64,000 nucleotides of DNA from assembly GCF_032248455.1 (NCBI RefSeq), contig NZ_JAVTTP010000002.1, positions 231,749 through 295,748 on the forward strand, given 5' to 3'. The DNA comes from Pricia mediterranea. GTDB lineage: Bacteria > Bacteroidota > Bacteroidia > Flavobacteriales > Flavobacteriaceae. The translations under genes and the position numbers were made by a program. Positions 8,436-16,499 of the stretch are shown piece after piece. The notes under the pieces are model-generated. The model searched no databases. It was not told the origin of the DNA and worked only from the letters and a program-made list of their open reading frames with translations. Positions within the stretch are counted from its first letter, which is position 1; each line of letters starts with the position of its first letter.

Positions 8436-9803
8436 ATGTACGCCATACTCGATATAGAAACAACGGGAGGGAAATACAACGAAGAGGGCATCACCGAAAT
8501 CGCCATCCATAAATTCGACGGCCATCAGGTGGTAGACCAGTTTATCAGTCTTGTGAACCCGGAAAAAGAGATTCAACCCTTTGTTGTCAAACTCACCGGC
8601 ATCAATAACAAAATGCTCCGTTCCGCCCCAAAATTCCATGAAGTAGCCAAACGTATCGTCGAGATTACCAGAGACGCGGTACTTGTAGCCCACAACGCCC
8701 AATTCGACTATCGAATTCTACGTACCGAATTCCGCCGTCTGGGCTACAACTTCGAAAGGAAGACCCTATGTACGGTAGACCTCTCTAAAACGCTGATTCC
8801 CGAAGCGGACTCGCACAGTTTGGGAAAATTGGTACGCTCCCTGGGCATTGCGGTCAGCGACCGTCACCGCGCCAATGGAGATGCCCTAGCCACGCTCAAG
8901 TTGTTCAAAATCCTGCTCTCTAAAGACACGGGAAAGACCATCCTTAAAGAAACGATTCGAAAAGAGGAGCACGGGGAGCTATCCGACCGCCAGTTGGACA
9001 TCGTGGAGTCGATACCTTCTGAAACCGGAGTGTACTACATGCACGATAAGGACGGCGAAATTATTTTCTTGGGCAAAAGCAACAATATGAAAAAAAGGGT
9101 CAATCAGCATTTTACAAAAAATGGCACCCCGGGCCGTAAATTGCAGAAAGCCACCAAAAAGGTCACTTACGAAAGAACCGGCAGCGAATTGGTGGCCCAG
9201 TTGAAGGAGAACGAAGAACTACGCAGAAATCGACCTAAGTTCAATCGCAAAGGACCCACAGTGAATTTTTCCCATGGCATTTGTACTGAGACCGATGAGA
9301 ATGGCTACTTCATACTGAAAATAAAAAAAATCAGCCGTAAAAACGGGAGCTTCGCCGCATTTAACAGCGCGGTTGCCGCTGAAAACTTTATTCGCCGACT
9401 ATCCAACGAGTTCGGCCTATGCCATAAGCTTAACGGCCATATCAAACCCGATTTAAACGGTAAAGGCTGCGGCTCCGACGCCTGTGCCGGGGCGTGCCTT
9501 CAAAAAGAAAGTCCCAAAAAATACAATCAAAAAGTTTTCCAAGCCATCAAAAAATATTCCCTTGGTGACAAAAATATAGTGATTGTCGATAAGGGCCGCG
9601 AAGTGGGCGAACATAGCGCCATACTTGTTAAGAACGGCCATTTCAAAGGTCTAGGCTATTACGACCTGAACCATCAAATCAACAATACGCATATTTTGGA
9701 ATCTATCATCACCCCCATGACGGGCAACGAGGTTACCGAACATATCATTGAAACCTATCTCCGAAAGGGAAAAGCCTCTAAGATTTTACAATTAAGCGCT
9801 TAA
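8436..9803 (+). CDS. DEDDh exonuclease (DnaQ-like) fused to GIY-YIG nuclease domain
   Basis: 455 residues. Residues 1-170 are a 3'-5' exonuclease of the DNA polymerase III epsilon type: DIETTG (Asp-6, Glu-8), VAHNAQFDYRIL, and the H-x-A-x-GDA end motif (RHRANGDALAT). From about 195, ETGVYYMHDKDGEIIFLGKSNNMKKRVNQHF is a GIY-YIG module as in UvrC and Cho, with the catalytic Glu region NEELRRNRPKFNRKG. A Cys cluster (CHKLNG, GCGSDACAGACL, about 335-355) follows. The architecture suggests DNA damage incision plus trimming. This fusion is known in several phyla. A domain-by-domain activity has not been checked here. Confidence 0.9.
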   Translation: MYAILDIETTGGKYNEEGITEIAIHKFDGHQVVDQFISLVNPEKEIQPFVVKLTGINNKMLRSAPKFHEVAKRIVEITRDAVLVAHNAQFDYRILRTEFRRLGYNFERKTLCTVDLSKTLIPEADSHSLGKLVRSLGIAVSDRHRANGDALATLKLFKILLSKDTGKTILKETIRKEEHGELSDRQLDIVESIPSETGVYYMHDKDGEIIFLGKSNNMKKRVNQHFTKNGTPGRKLQKATKKVTYERTGSELVAQLKENEELRRNRPKFNRKGPTVNFSHGICTETDENGYFILKIKKISRKNGSFAAFNSAVAAENFIRRLSNEFGLCHKLNGHIKPDLNGKGCGSDACAGACLQKESPKKYNQKVFQAIKKYSLGDKNIVIVDKGREVGEHSAILVKNGHFKGLGYYDLNHQINNTHILESIITPMTGNEVTEHIIETYLRKGKASKILQLSA

Positions 9804-9806
9804 GTT

Positions 9807-10655
9807 GTGTCAAGTACCAAACCGCAGAAGGGCTGGAGAAATAAAGTCCACGAGATTATTTACGAGGCCGATACCCCAATGGGTAAATGGTTCGACATCT
9901 TGTTGTTCGTTCTCATCATCATCAGCGTGCTGCTGGTTATGCTCGAAAGTGTCAAATGGATCGATGCCACCTATCACAGGGCCCTGTTCATTATGGAATG
10001 GTTAGTAACCATTCTTTTTACTATTGAATATATCGCACGTATCGTTACCATTAGAAAACCGTTGAAGTACGTATTCAGCTTTTACGGTATTGTGGATTTC
10101 CTATCCACAATACCGTTATATCTTTCTTACATCTTTGCCGGCTCCCAAGCGCTTTTGGCCCTGAGAGCCTTTCGATTGCTCCGTATATTTCGAATCCTAA
10201 AACTAGTCCGATTTCTGGGGGAGGCTTCCCTACTCAAAAATGCCCTAAAGGCCAGTCGGGAAAAAATAACCGTTTTTCTATTTGCCGTTTTAATAGTGGC
10301 CGTGATATTGGGCACGGTGATGTTTTTGGTGGAAGGTGAAGAGGCCGGGTTTACAAGTATCCCTACCAGTATTTACTGGACGATCGTTACCTTGACTACC
10401 GTGGGCTACGGAGATATAGCCCCGATTACGCCACCAGGACAGCTTATCGCCACCTTGATCATGCTCCTTGGTTATGGTATTATCGCCGTACCTACGGGCA
10501 TCGTTACTGTAGAAATGGGCAAACGCAAAGGCGCAACTGCAGCGCCAGACAGCGAAAAGTACGTACACGTAAACACCCAGGCCTGTACAACCTGTTCAAA
10601 AGAAGGGCATCGAGGCGATGCCAAATACTGCTACAATTGCGGAAGTCAACTATAA
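9807..10655 (+). CDS. Voltage-gated-type potassium channel with C-terminal zinc ribbon
   Basis: 282 residues from a GTG start, only three bases after the exonuclease stop. Six transmembrane helices are expected: S1-S3 within 25-110, an arginine-rich S4 (LRAFRLLRIFRILKLVRFLG), then S5, pore and S6. The pore filter TLTTVGYGD is diagnostic of K+ channels. After S6 the protein ends with four cysteines spaced CTTC...CYNC (about 258-278), a small zinc ribbon in the cytoplasm. The ribbon is an uncommon add-on whose role is unknown. The stop overlaps the miaA start by one base (TAATG). Confidence 0.9.
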   Translation: MSSTKPQKGWRNKVHEIIYEADTPMGKWFDILLFVLIIISVLLVMLESVKWIDATYHRALFIMEWLVTILFTIEYIARIVTIRKPLKYVFSFYGIVDFLSTIPLYLSYIFAGSQALLALRAFRLLRIFRILKLVRFLGEASLLKNALKASREKITVFLFAVLIVAVILGTVMFLVEGEEAGFTSIPTSIYWTIVTLTTVGYGDIAPITPPGQLIATLIMLLGYGIIAVPTGIVTVEMGKRKGATAAPDSEKYVHVNTQACTTCSKEGHRGDAKYCYNCGSQL

Positions 10656-11557
10656 TGGAGAAATTACTGCTATCGGTCGCAGGTCCCACGGCTATAGGAA
10701 AAACCGCAATGGCGATTTCCCTTGCCCGGCATTTTGGTACGGAAATCATTTCTTCGGATTCCCGACAGTTCTACCAAGAAATGAAAATCGGAACTGCCGT
10801 GCCCGATTCGGAGGAACTCCAGACCGTAACGCATCATTTTATCCAGCACAAGCGTATTTTTGATTCCTATTCCGTAGGGGATTTTGAAAGGGATGCGCTG
10901 CAACTCCTCGAAAAACTTTTTAGGGAGCATGACGTAGTGGTTATGGTTGGGGGCAGCGGCCTGTACAATGATGCCGTAATTAAGGGATTGGACAAGTTTC
11001 CTAAAATCGACCCGGACATACGGGCACGCTTAAATGAAGAATATGCCGAACAGGGAATCGGGATCCTTCAGGAACGACTAGAGGCTTCTGATCCCAAATA
11101 TTTTGAAAAGGTTGATCGATCAAACCCCCACCGCTTGATACGGGCCTTGGAAATCTGTCTAGGTACGGGAAAACCTTACTCCTCTTTTTTGGCCAAGCCC
11201 AAGGAGCCAAGACCGTTCCGAACCATACGCCTTGGCTTAAAAGCGGACCGGCAACTGGTTTACGAGCGGATTAATACCAGGGTGGATAAAATGATTGCCG
11301 AGGGGTTGGTGGAGGAAGTCAAGCCATTGCAGCAATTCAAGGACCTAAATGCCCTTCAAACGGTCGGGTACAAGGAACTCTTTAGATATTTGGAGGGGAA
11401 GTGGACATTGGATTTTGCCATTTCAGAAATAAAGAAAAACACCCGTCGATTTGCCAAACGCCAGATGACCTGGCTCGACAAAAACGAGGACATTCTTTGG
11501 GTCGCACACGATATCGCGACGGATGACCTCCTTTTCAAAATAGAAAATGAGATATGA
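10655..11557 (+). CDS. miaA: tRNA dimethylallyltransferase MiaA
   Basis: 300 residues. MiaA transfers a dimethylallyl group to A37 of tRNAs reading UNN codons. The P-loop GPTAIGKT (10-17), ISSDSRQFYQEMKIGTA, the VGGSGLY motif, HRLIRALEI, and the C-terminal QTVGYKELFRYLEG and RRFAKRQMTWLDK segments are all family hallmarks. An in-frame TTG lies six codons upstream, but the ATG overlapping the channel's stop gives the normal N-terminus. Its stop overlaps the gluconokinase start (ATGA), suggesting translational coupling. Confidence 0.97.
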   Translation: MEKLLLSVAGPTAIGKTAMAISLARHFGTEIISSDSRQFYQEMKIGTAVPDSEELQTVTHHFIQHKRIFDSYSVGDFERDALQLLEKLFREHDVVVMVGGSGLYNDAVIKGLDKFPKIDPDIRARLNEEYAEQGIGILQERLEASDPKYFEKVDRSNPHRLIRALEICLGTGKPYSSFLAKPKEPRPFRTIRLGLKADRQLVYERINTRVDKMIAEGLVEEVKPLQQFKDLNALQTVGYKELFRYLEGKWTLDFAISEIKKNTRRFAKRQMTWLDKNEDILWVAHDIATDDLLFKIENEI

Positions 11558-12048
11558 TGAAACCGATCGAATCTATATTCTTCGTCATGGGGGTATCGGG
11601 CTCAGGGAAGACGACAATAGGGAAGTTACTCGCTGAAAAATTGGGGATGCCCTTTTTCGATGGCGACAACTATCATCCCGAGGCCAATGTTCGAAAAATG
11701 GAGCAAGGACATCCCCTCAACGACCAAGACCGTAAAGATTGGCTAAAACGGCTAAACGATCTGGCAAAACGACAGGAAAGTCAAGGCGGGGTCATTGCCT
11801 GTTCCGCACTAAAGTCCAAATATAGAAACCAGCTTCGGCAAGACGTCGGCAGCGCAAAATTTATTTATCTGGAAGGGTCCTATGACCTCATATCAAATCG
11901 ACTATCACAACGGAAAGGACATTTTATGCCGGCCGAACTTTTACGTTCGCAATTTGAAGCCCTCCAAGTTCCGGAACACTCTATCTCTGTATCTATCGAT
12001 GCCACCCCCTCAGAAATAGTTTCCAAAATTTTAAAAAGATTGGATTAG
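11554..12048 (+). CDS. gntK: Gluconokinase
   Basis: 164 residues, the normal size of the small GntK/IdnK kinases, which phosphorylate D-gluconate to 6-phosphogluconate with ATP. Walker A is GVSGSGKTT (13-21). The signature FFDGDNYHPEANVRKM, then GHPLNDQDRKDWL and CSALKSKYRNQLR, and the RKGHFMP segment all match. No gluconate permease or dehydrogenase lies beside it. It is the last gene of the plus-strand run and faces the response regulator gene tail to tail. Confidence 0.93.
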   Translation: MMKPIESIFFVMGVSGSGKTTIGKLLAEKLGMPFFDGDNYHPEANVRKMEQGHPLNDQDRKDWLKRLNDLAKRQESQGGVIACSALKSKYRNQLRQDVGSAKFIYLEGSYDLISNRLSQRKGHFMPAELLRSQFEALQVPEHSISVSIDATPSEIVSKILKRLD

Positions 12049-12364
12049 AATTTTTTAGGCTCGAGCTTGCCATAAAGCGCTTTTCAAGGGAAGATAAAAT
12101 TCCGATCACCGTGAACCATCAAATCGGCATTTGACCGAATGCTACCTGATATTTTGCTTACCGGTGCTACCAAGGTTGATACCGGTGTTAAGAAAAAGGC
12201 TTTGCCCCTGCAGGAAACAGAAAAAGGACCAGTTCGTAAAAGAACCGGCCCCATTGTACTGCACTCACAGAACTCATTGTAATACTATCTAAGATTTGTT
12301 CCGTTGAAGAACCCGCACGTTGTAGCGTACGGTATAATTCTGGCCAAACTACCAGAGTGTCTCT
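12049..12364. other. Gap between convergent gntK and the response regulator
   Basis: No gene is seen. It contains the minus-strand terminator described separately and two copies of ACCGGTG, at about 12160 and 12182. I see no convincing terminator for the plus strand. Confidence 0.5.
12221..12251 (-). terminator. Rho-independent terminator of the response regulator operon
   Basis: Read on the minus strand, a 10-bp stem (12242-12251 with 12226-12235) pairs completely if two G-U pairs are allowed, with a 6-base loop, and is followed by five Ts (complement of 12221-12225). On the plus strand the same positions would be A-C mismatches, so it works in one direction. Confidence 0.7.
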
Positions 12365-13078
12365 CTATTTCTGATCTTCTTTTACCACCAATCTGAAGCC
12401 CTCGCCATGAATGTTGAGAATCTCTACGTCATCGTCAATTTTCAGATATTTTCGAAGCTTAGCGATATAAACATCCATACTTCTGGAGGTGAAGTAATTA
12501 TCATCCCGCCAGATTTTGGTCAATGCCAGTTCCCTAGGCATCAGATCGTTTTCGTGAAGTGCCAATAAACGCAAGAGTTCGTTCTCCTTTGGGGATAGTT
12601 TGATCGGCTCTTGATCTTTATATTTTAAAAAACGTAATTTGGAATTCAAATGGAAGTTGCCCAAATCGAACTCGAATTTTTTGCTTTCGGCCAACGAATT
12701 GGAAGATTTTCTTTGGAGGATAGCCTTTATTTTCATCAGCAAGACCTCGGAATCAAAAGGTTTGTTCAAGTAATCGTCGGCACCTGCCTTATAGCCTTTA
12801 AGAACATCTTCTTTCATGGTTTTGGCAGTAAGAAACACGATGGGCACATGCTCGTTCTTTTCGCGGATTTCCCGGGCCAGGGTAAATCCGTCTTTGTAGG
12901 GCATCATAACGTCCAGGATACAGATATCGAAATTGTCCTTTTTGAACTTCTCGAATCCCTCCATTCCATTTTTTGCCAAGGTAACGTCAAAGTCGTTCAT
13001 TGACAGGTAATCTTTGAGTACAATTCCAAAATTGGGATCGTCCTCTACCAAAAGTATTTTCTTATTTGCTGTATCCAT
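12365..13078 (-). CDS. rprY: OmpR-family response regulator (RprY-like)
   Basis: 237 residues. The receiver domain (about 6-120) has acidic residues Asp-13/Asp-14, the phosphorylatable Asp-56 in ILDVMMP, FLTAK and the lysine in NKPF. The C-terminal winged helix (about 140-232) ends with RSMDVYIAKLRKYLK and NIHGEGFRL. It closely resembles the RprY regulator of Bacteroidota, paired with the RprX kinase 29 bases upstream. Its targets cannot be read here. A strong terminator follows. Confidence 0.92.
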   Translation of the reverse strand: MDTANKKILLVEDDPNFGIVLKDYLSMNDFDVTLAKNGMEGFEKFKKDNFDICILDVMMPYKDGFTLAREIREKNEHVPIVFLTAKTMKEDVLKGYKAGADDYLNKPFDSEVLLMKIKAILQRKSSNSLAESKKFEFDLGNFHLNSKLRFLKYKDQEPIKLSPKENELLRLLALHENDLMPRELALTKIWRDDNYFTSRSMDVYIAKLRKYLKIDDDVEILNIHGEGFRLVVKEDQK

Positions 13079-13107
13079 AGTAATATATTAATGAAGCCTT
13101 ATGGGCT

Positions 13108-14688
13108 TCAGATTAAAGGCAATTTTACATAGAAAGTGCTTCCTTTTCCTTTCTCACTTTCTGCATAGACCTCGCCCTGATGATCGTCTATAATTTTTTT
13201 TACATAGGCCAATCCCAGCCCATGTCCCTTAACATTATGCAAGTCTCCCGTATGCTCGCGATAAAATTTCTCAAACACCTTTTTAACGACCGCTTTGCTC
13301 ATTCCAGCTCCCTGGTCCTGTATCTTTATGATAATGCTATTCTTGGCCGTCTCGGTAAAAATATCAATGTGCGGTGCCTCGGGGGAGTATTTTATGGCAT
13401 TGTCCATAATATTGACCAGAACATTGGTAAAGTGCATTTCGTTCGCCACGACTTCACTGCGTTCCGCATCGAGGTGCGATTCTATATACCCTCCACGATC
13501 CGCAACGATGAGCTCTACATGGGCGATGGCATCATGGATGATATTGTGTACATCTACCCGGTCTTTACTGATGTCCAACTGGTTTTTTTCCAATTTTGAT
13601 ATACGCAATACATTTTCAACTTGGGCGTGCATCCGCTTATTCTCATCCCGAATCATACTCAGATAGCGCTGCACTTTCTCATGGTCAACAATTATCTTGG
13701 GATTGCGTATGGCCTCTACTGCCAAATTTATGGTGGCGATCGGCGTTTTAAACTCATGGGTCATATTGTTTATAAAATCGGACTTTATCTCGGCAATCTG
13801 TTTCTGCCGTATCAGTTGATAAATGGCCCCAGCATAGGAGGCCACGATAACTAGTGTAAACAATAGGGATAAAATAGCCAAGCCCATGATGGAACCCATC
13901 AAAAATCGCTTCTTTTTTGGAAAGGTAATCAACAACGAATAATTGCTGTACCCTTCACTATCCTTGAAAACAGGTGTTTTATATAATGAGTTTTCATTGA
14001 ACTTAAATTCCCTAGACTTTACTTTTGTGGGTAGTCCCCTGCTATATACCCCGTACTCGAAGTCAAGGTTCAAGTTTCGGTTTTGCAATTCCCTGTCCAA
14101 AAGCAGCTCGATTTCCTGTTTACTCACCCTTTTGTGTATCGGAACTTTTTTAGCGAATTCGCTGAAAACGTCCTCAAAGGCAGCTTTTTCAACGGAGGAA
14201 AGTCCCCCAATTTTTTCGAGCTTTTGAAAGGCGGTCAACTGATACGTTTCCCCGTCAAGTCCAAAATCCTCTTTATAGATGGTCTTGGTACGCTTGCTGG
14301 TATACCCTTTAATGGTGGTCGTATCCTGGGCACTGTCATTGTCAAAGAACGTCGATGCGATATTGTAATCCTCTTCCAGGATACCGTGGGAATAGAATCT
14401 GATTTCATTGGAATTAATGTCCCGGTCAATGAAAAAAATATCCTTGAGATGCGAACTTTTGGGCTCGCCAACGCTATCCTTTATATTGATGTAGCGGTCA
14501 AAATAATCCTTTCGTTCCCGCTCCTCTATTTTTTCCGAAACAGTATGTAATACTTCTGAAACCGTAGTGGTAAATTGCTCCTCCTTGTCCTCTACCGATT
14601 GCCTGATCCAAAAGACCTGTACCGAAATTATTCCTATCAAGGAGAGACTCATCAACACCACCAACAGCACAAATAACCTCTTGTTCAT
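13108..14688 (-). CDS. rprX: Membrane sensor histidine kinase (RprX-like)
   Basis: 526 residues from the ATG at 14688 (MNKRLFVLLVVLM); a longer in-frame start 14 codons upstream would put a charged stretch before the membrane helix. Helix 1 spans about 5-25, followed by a periplasmic sensor of about 215 residues and helix 2 (AILSLLFTLVIVASYAGAIY). The H box is NNMTHEFKTPIATINL with the phospho-accepting histidine, the N box NIMDNAIKYSP, and the ATP-lid glycines DQGAGM and GHGLGLAYVKKI. It phosphorylates the adjacent RprY-like regulator. It lies at the downstream end of the long minus-strand run, after 247 non-coding bases that could hold its own promoter. Confidence 0.92.
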   Translation of the reverse strand: MNKRLFVLLVVLMSLSLIGIISVQVFWIRQSVEDKEEQFTTTVSEVLHTVSEKIEERERKDYFDRYINIKDSVGEPKSSHLKDIFFIDRDINSNEIRFYSHGILEEDYNIASTFFDNDSAQDTTTIKGYTSKRTKTIYKEDFGLDGETYQLTAFQKLEKIGGLSSVEKAAFEDVFSEFAKKVPIHKRVSKQEIELLLDRELQNRNLNLDFEYGVYSRGLPTKVKSREFKFNENSLYKTPVFKDSEGYSNYSLLITFPKKKRFLMGSIMGLAILSLLFTLVIVASYAGAIYQLIRQKQIAEIKSDFINNMTHEFKTPIATINLAVEAIRNPKIIVDHEKVQRYLSMIRDENKRMHAQVENVLRISKLEKNQLDISKDRVDVHNIIHDAIAHVELIVADRGGYIESHLDAERSEVVANEMHFTNVLVNIMDNAIKYSPEAPHIDIFTETAKNSIIIKIQDQGAGMSKAVVKKVFEKFYREHTGDLHNVKGHGLGLAYVKKIIDDHQGEVYAESEKGKGSTFYVKLPLI

Positions 14689-14935
14689 GTATCGTGTTGT
14701 GTAAGGCCTGTATTGACCGGCCCAAGCCATATGTTTGTCAACATGCGCTACATTGCGGCGGCCAAACGCAGTGGTACTTACGTAAGATTTTCTACCTCAA
14801 ACTACCGAAAATCAGCTATTTTACTGCCATCAAGGCCTCGCCGCCCTGCCAGTCGATATTCGTAAAATTAAAGATTTAACATTAGCAATCGGAGTGTTTA
14901 ACCAAACCTTAACAGAAATGTTAAAATTACGAAAA

Positions 14936-15523
14936 TCACCCGTTTTTAAGAAGGTCCCGATGTATGTCCAAAACTTGTTGTTCGGTGTCTTTTAGATCGA
15001 GGTTTTGGATAACGTAGTCGGAGACATCGATTTTTCGTTCATCTTTCCATTGATTCTGCATTCGCGCCTCGATACTTGCCAGAGACGTTTCCGGTTTCCT
15101 TTTCATAACGCGCTCTTTGCGTATATTTTCGGGCGCGATCACCAAGATAATCTGATCGTAAAAATCTGCTGTACCAATCTCAAAGATAATAGCGGCCTCT
15201 TGAATGACATACTCCGTATCTTGGATTTCGGTCCATGCCAAAAAATCCTTTCGTACTGCGGGATGGACTATGGAATTCAACTTTTTCAAAAGGGATTCAT
15301 CGTTGAACACCTGTTCGGAGATAAAAGCCTTGTTCAATCCTTTTTCTGTATAGGCCTGTTTTCCGAAAAGTGCTTTCAGCGCTCTTTTTATCTGTGGCGA
15401 ACTTTCCATTAGCTCTTTGGCCCGATTATCTGAATTATAGACCGGAACTCCAAGTTCTGTGAATAGGCGAGCTACGGTAGTCTTGCCGCTGCCTATCCCA
15501 CCGGTCAGTCCCACATATCTCAT
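14936..15523 (-). CDS. coaE: Dephospho-CoA kinase
   Basis: 195 residues. It catalyses the last step of coenzyme A synthesis, ATP-dependent phosphorylation of dephospho-CoA. The P-loop GLTGGIGSGKTTVARLF begins at residue 5, NSDNRAKELM carries the substrate aspartate, and HPAVRKDFLAW, EAAIIFEIG and the RMQNQWKDERKIDVSDYVIQN end are conserved. The start ATG overlaps the ybbR-like stop by four bases. coaBC, an earlier step in the same pathway, sits 6 kb upstream in the same run. Confidence 0.96.
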   Translation of the reverse strand: MRYVGLTGGIGSGKTTVARLFTELGVPVYNSDNRAKELMESSPQIKRALKALFGKQAYTEKGLNKAFISEQVFNDESLLKKLNSIVHPAVRKDFLAWTEIQDTEYVIQEAAIIFEIGTADFYDQIILVIAPENIRKERVMKRKPETSLASIEARMQNQWKDERKIDVSDYVIQNLDLKDTEQQVLDIHRDLLKNG

Positions 15524-16476
15524 TTCTTCTTTATGATATATTCCACTTCGGTCTCCTTCAGCTTAACACTGTGCAAACCTTTGGGCTTTTTACGCAACGC
15601 TACCGATAATTTTTCCGAAGTATCACTTTTTTTGGTCTTGTAATCTATAACCACCTCGAAATCGGATTCTCTGAGTTCTTTGAGCCGTTGCATTTTCGCC
15701 TTGGTTACCACGGCTATCTTGGCAGGAAACGTCTTTATCTCCAGATCGCTCGGGAGGTTGACGACCGTGACGGGTACCTCGAATATTTTTTCCGAGAAAC
15801 GGGCGATTTTACCGCTAAGGGTAACCTGGTTACTGGAATAAGTGGTATTCTCCAGCCGGGGCGACTTAAAAAGACCCAACTCCTCGGTAAAATCCGAATT
15901 GAGGTCCGGAAGCGTTACTTCTTTGGTCCGAACATGTGTCAGACTGTCAATCTCTTCCGCCGGACCCGTTACCGTGATTGAATCGGGGGTTATACCGACC
16001 TTACCGTCCAACAGGTAATTCTGGGCGAGATTGATTTTCACCTGGGGCCTGACAGGCAATTTTTTTGTGACTACGGGTAGCAGGTTGAGAAACAGGGTAT
16101 CTTCTTCTATTTCCAACAAGGCCATCGAACCGGTCATCTGCTTTTCGATCTGGGACCGATAGCGGTTTTCGGGAACGTAGAACCTAGTACCGTTTTTCTC
16201 CGCCTCGGAGACATCGATCTCGACTCTTTTATTTTTAAAGTTGAAGCCGAGAAACTGGAATCCCCCGGCCCTCAACTTCACGTCCAAATTTTTTTTAGAC
16301 GCGCCTTTATAGAGGTATCCCTCGGGATAATTCACATATTCCAGATCAAAGGCTGCGTTACCGACATAGGTCTGCGATAGGGCGTTGATGAACCAGATTG
16401 TCGCAGAACACCCTAGAAATACGAAGAATATCTTGGCCTTTCTTTTTTTTAGGACTCGCTTTATGTTCTTTATCAT
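15520..16476 (-). CDS. YbbR-like domain membrane protein
   Basis: 318 residues from the ATG at 16476; a TTG three codons upstream is possible. One N-terminal transmembrane helix (AKIFFVFLGCSATIWFINALS) anchors a periplasmic region made of repeated beta-rich YbbR-type units (for example VRPQVKINLAQNYLLDGKVG, PDSITVTGP, FEVPVTVVNLP). The YbbR family's role is not settled; in Firmicutes it regulates cyclic di-AMP synthesis, but no diadenylate cyclase is adjacent here. It is coupled to coaE by a 4-base overlap, an arrangement I recall from other flavobacteria. Confidence 0.85.
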   Translation of the reverse strand: MIKNIKRVLKKRKAKIFFVFLGCSATIWFINALSQTYVGNAAFDLEYVNYPEGYLYKGASKKNLDVKLRAGGFQFLGFNFKNKRVEIDVSEAEKNGTRFYVPENRYRSQIEKQMTGSMALLEIEEDTLFLNLLPVVTKKLPVRPQVKINLAQNYLLDGKVGITPDSITVTGPAEEIDSLTHVRTKEVTLPDLNSDFTEELGLFKSPRLENTTYSSNQVTLSGKIARFSEKIFEVPVTVVNLPSDLEIKTFPAKIAVVTKAKMQRLKELRESDFEVVIDYKTKKSDTSEKLSVALRKKPKGLHSVKLKETEVEYIIKKK

Positions 16477-16499
16477 CGCTGTCAATTAGGGAACGCGGG

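Noticed and set aside
14689..14730. Longer start of the sensor kinase
   Set aside because: Adds a charged stretch before the first membrane helix; the Met at 14688 gives the normal start.
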